The position numbers and the translations under genes were made by a program. From an uncultured Micavibrio sp. (GTDB taxonomy: Bacteria > Pseudomonadota > Alphaproteobacteria > Micavibrionales > UBA1664), in NCBI GenBank assembly GCA_937896295.1, contig CALBME010000181.1:1-43154 (forward strand): DNA of 43,154 nucleotides, in the 5' to 3' direction. Of this stretch, positions 41,769 to 43,154 are shown in pieces. Each line of letters begins with the position of its first letter. Positions within the stretch are counted from its first letter, which is position 1. The notes beneath the pieces were generated by a model. The model had not been told where the DNA came from and did no database searches. It was given only the letters and a program-made list of their open reading frames with translations.

Positions 41769-41866
41769 ACTTTAAAGGCAACACTTTAAATGTATCACTT
41801 TTGATTCAACGCTTTTAAAGCAGCGCATTTGAATCAGAACATTTAAAGCGACACTTTTAAAGCAAC
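41769..41866. repeat. Seven tandem degenerate 14-bp units (consensus ACTTTTAAAGCAAC)
   Basis: Seven units fall in exact 14-base register. Unit starts are 41769, 41783, 41797, 41811, 41825, 41839 and 41853, and the last matches the consensus perfectly. The units differ from it at 2, 4, 3, 2, 6, 2 and 0 positions (about 81% overall). An AC-starting eighth unit decays at 41867. The array also contains an 8-base inverted repeat TGATTCAA (41802-41809) / TTGAATCA (41829-41836). It is AT-rich amid GC-rich DNA and lies between the flgH and dksA terminators. Since 14 is not a multiple of three, it is not a coding repeat. Confidence 0.8.
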
Positions 41867-41881
41867 ACCTAAGCGCATGAT

Positions 41882-41906
41882 AAAAAACCCGCCACGAGGG
41901 CGGGTT
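41882..41906 (-). terminator. dksA terminator
   Basis: On the minus strand AACCCGCC-CTCGT-GGCGGGTT is followed by a T-run (A-run at 41882-41887 on the plus strand). It lies 26 bases past the dksA stop. Confidence 0.9.
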
Positions 41907-41931
41907 CATGTAAAATATACGAAAGATGCGA

Positions 41932-42366
41932 TCAGTCGTCGCGGTGCGTTTTCTCAAGACGCTCGTGACGTTCCTGCGCCTCAATCGACAGGGTCGCGGT
42001 CGGACGGGCGTCCAGACGGGCAACGGTAATCGGCTCTCCGGTCTCTTCGCAGTAACCGTAACTGCCGTCATCGATCCGCAGCAGGGCTTCGTTGATCTTG
42101 CCGATGAGTTTGCGTTCGCGGTCGCGGGTACGCAGTTCAAGCGCATGGTCGGTTTCGGCCGCCGCACGGTCGGCAATATCCGGCTTTTGCAGTTCGGTGC
42201 TTTGCAGGGTGTTGTGGACGGTTTCTTCCGAGCCGTGCAGAAGTTCGGCACGCCAGGCGATCAGCTTCTTTTTGAAATAGGCGGCCATCACGGGATTCAT
42301 GAATTTGCCCTTGTCCTTTTTCGGGTCGTAATCCGGCGGGACAGTGACGGTGCTGGGTGTACTCAT
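41932..42366 (-). CDS. dksA: RNA polymerase-binding transcription factor DksA
   Basis: DksA enters the RNA polymerase secondary channel and works with ppGpp to adjust transcription. The 144-aa protein has the coiled-coil arms (AAYFKKKLIAWRAELLHGSE, DRAAAETDHALELRTRDRER) and the globular part with YGYCEETGEPITVARLDARP and TATLSIEAQERHER. Only one of the four usual zinc-binding cysteines remains, as in many alphaproteobacterial DksA proteins. It has its own promoter and terminator, although fliX lies directly upstream on the same strand. Confidence 0.93.
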   Translation of the reverse strand: MSTPSTVTVPPDYDPKKDKGKFMNPVMAAYFKKKLIAWRAELLHGSEETVHNTLQSTELQKPDIADRAAAETDHALELRTRDRERKLIGKINEALLRIDDGSYGYCEETGEPITVARLDARPTATLSIEAQERHERLEKTHRDD

Positions 42367-42399
42367 TCGTGAAATCCCCTTAATTGAATGAAGGCAACA

Positions 42400-42428
42400 T
42401 ATATAGAAATGGTTGTGTGATTCCGCAA
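42400..42428 (-). promoter_or_regulatory. Sigma-70 type promoter of dksA
   Basis: On the minus strand TTGCGG (42428-42423) and TATATA (42405-42400) are separated by exactly 17 bases. The -10 lies 34 bases upstream of the dksA ATG. Confidence 0.65.
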
Positions 42429-42467
42429 GGGAAACAAGGCGTTTTACCCTTTAATAATAAGGCTTTG

Positions 42468-42911
42468 TTATTTATGTCCTTTTTCGCGGGCTAATTCCAT
42501 CTTGGCCAGTTCGACCTGCGCCCTTAGGTCCACCTCGTTCAGAATCTCGGTCAGGCGGGGGTCGTCCACGCTCTCCCGCCCCTCGCGCACCGCGCGGCTG
42601 ACGTCATTCATGTCGGCGGACGACAGATTGCCCTGCACCAGCCCCTTGTGAACCTGCCCCAGCGCATCCAGTACCTTATGCGCGCGCTCCATCATCTTTT
42701 TCCGGCGCTTGCCTTCCGCCGGGTCGTCGGCCCCCTGCACGGCCAGAAGATTACCGATTCCGGCCATCGGCGATGCGCCGCGCAGCTGGGGGGCGCTGGA
42801 TGCGCCCTCATCCTCCAGCATGGCGCTGAAAACGCCGCCTGACCCGCTGCTTTTGCGGGTTTTTTCAGACTTCTTGATCTCGGATGTGGATTTGGGTCCC
42901 TCGATGCGCAT
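42468..42911 (-). CDS. fliX: flagellar assembly regulator FliX
   Basis: FliX couples early flagellar assembly to the sigma-54 activator FlbD in Caulobacter-type bacteria. The 147-aa protein has a polar, Ser/Lys-rich start (PKSTSEIKKSEKTRKSSGSG) and a helical C-terminal domain: KVLDALGQVHKGLVQGNLSS, then VREGRESVDDPRLTEILNEV and DLRAQVELAKMELAREK. It is divergent from flgI, the same arrangement as in Caulobacter. A flbD gene is not in the window. Confidence 0.85.
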   Translation of the reverse strand: MRIEGPKSTSEIKKSEKTRKSSGSGGVFSAMLEDEGASSAPQLRGASPMAGIGNLLAVQGADDPAEGKRRKKMMERAHKVLDALGQVHKGLVQGNLSSADMNDVSRAVREGRESVDDPRLTEILNEVDLRAQVELAKMELAREKGHK

Positions 42912-42955
42912 GACCGGTATTGTCCGGGCAAACCTTTAATACTTCAAGAACAACT

Positions 42956-42987
42956 GCCAACGGGTCCCCACCGAATATGGGGTTGGC
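42956..42987. repeat. Bulged inverted repeat between fliX and flgI
   Basis: GCCAAC-GGGT-CCCCA (42956-42970) can pair with TGGGGTTGGC (42978-42987) around a 7-base loop, leaving a 4-base bulge. A second inverted repeat CAGCCC (43027-43032) / GGGCTG (43041-43046) ends nine bases before the flgI sigma-54 site and may be an activator site. Confidence 0.35.
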
Positions 42988-43054
42988 GGGGCCGCCACGT
43001 CCATGGGGATAAAAGCGTATGTGGGCCAGCCCTGCGCACGGGGCTGACCCCAGT

Positions 43055-43070
43055 TGGCACGCTTCTCGCA
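43055..43070 (+). promoter_or_regulatory. Sigma-54 promoter of flgI
   Basis: TGGCACGCTTCTCGCA has a full -24 TGGCACG and a -12 TCGCA at exact spacing. It shares its TCGCA with the flgB promoter. The flgI ATG is 25 bases downstream. Confidence 0.88.
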
Positions 43071-43094
43071 AAGGTAGACCGGGAAAGGATTACC

Positions 43095-43154
43095 ATGCGC
43101 AGATACGCCCTTACCTTTATGGCTCTGGCCCTCTTCAGTTTCGCCTTCGCCGGC
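43095..43154 (+). CDS. flgI: Start of the flagellar P-ring protein FlgI (3' end outside window)
   Basis: Only 20 codons are visible. They encode a signal peptide (RRYALTFMALALFSFAFAG) after a good AAAGGA ribosome binding site. A sigma-54 promoter just upstream and divergent fliX match the known fliX-flgI arrangement of alphaproteobacteria, and FlgI is missing from the flgFGAH operon. The identification rests on context, because the visible residues alone are not specific. Confidence 0.65.
   Translation, partial: MRRYALTFMALALFSFAFAG

Noticed and set aside
41769..41866. CRISPR array
   Set aside because: Units are 14 bases with no spacers and drift in sequence. No cas genes are near.
41772..42251. 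159-codon minus-strand frame through the 14-bp repeats and dksA
   Set aside because: Overlaps dksA in another frame, and the repeat period is not a multiple of three.
1..43154. tRNA, rRNA or tmRNA genes and insertion sequences
   Set aside because: No cloverleaf with CCA-type ends, rRNA-like stretch, transposase frame or flanking inverted repeats was noticed by eye. A covariance-model scan was not possible.

Overview
The window looks like a chromosome segment of a motile alphaproteobacterium. The evidence is a cytochrome bc1 operon with an Ala/acid-rich cytochrome c1 insert, the cell-cycle kinase CckA, the flagellar assembly regulator FliX divergent from flgI, sigma-54 flagellar promoters, a DksA with a single cysteine in its zinc-finger region, and direct-repeat SOS boxes of the GAAC-N7-GAAC type upstream of recA. 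CheZ, PdxS/PdxT and the gene order around fliL-fliM-motE fit Rhodospirillales- or Micavibrionales-like bacteria better than Rhizobiales. The exact genus cannot be read from the sequence.

Layout. Positions 1-292 hold the end of an unrecognised gene with a terminator. Positions 371-3365 (-) hold petABC (Rieske, cytochrome b, cytochrome c1). Positions 3535-4963 (+) hold trmL and hemF. Positions 5077-6806 (-) hold a CCA-adding-type nucleotidyltransferase and a DUF1285 protein. Positions 6831-9697 (-) hold a LuxR-type response regulator coupled to a hybrid histidine kinase. Positions 9766-11703 (-) hold a soluble lytic transglycosylase. Positions 11844-13485 (+) hold smpB and an orphan zeta-toxin-like P-loop protein. 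Positions 13567-15223 hold recA and a divergent small gene that share an intergenic region with three SOS boxes. Positions 15220-17090 (-) hold pdxS, a VOC-fold gene and pdxT as overlapping cistrons. Positions 17186-18994 (-) hold a CbbX-like AAA+ ATPase.

From 19095 to the end the window is mainly a motility locus. One long minus-strand operon runs flgB-flgC-fliE-fliQ-fliR-flhB-cckA from a sigma-54 promoter at 25168-25183. Divergent from it are a stand-alone FlhB C-terminal-domain protein, an 87-aa unknown protein, fliO and fliP. A kinase-fold gene and a TetR regulator interrupt the locus at 26892-28432. Minus-strand genes then follow: a 1144-aa TPR-like secreted protein, two tandem MotB-like proteins, cheZ and cheY, motE, a DUF6468-like protein, fliM (own sigma-54 promoter) and fliL. 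The plus-strand operon flgF-flgG-flgA-flgH starts from another sigma-54 promoter. dksA and fliX (-) follow, and flgI (+, cut by the window end) has a fourth sigma-54 site.

Together the genes encode the export gate (FliOPQR-FlhB), rod and ring parts (FlgB, C, F, G, H, I, A, FliE), the switch (FliM), stator-associated factors (MotB-like pair, MotE, FliL), chemotaxis output (CheY/CheZ) and two regulators that tie assembly to the cell cycle (CckA, FliX). The least explained items are a 14-bp degenerate tandem array at 41769-41866, the SOS-linked 101-aa gene next to recA, the VOC gene inside pdxST, structured leaders before smpB and the zeta-like gene, and a sharp composition change inside the CCA-enzyme gene. 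No stretch over 300 bases lacks a gene. No rRNA, tRNA, CRISPR array or insertion sequence was seen.
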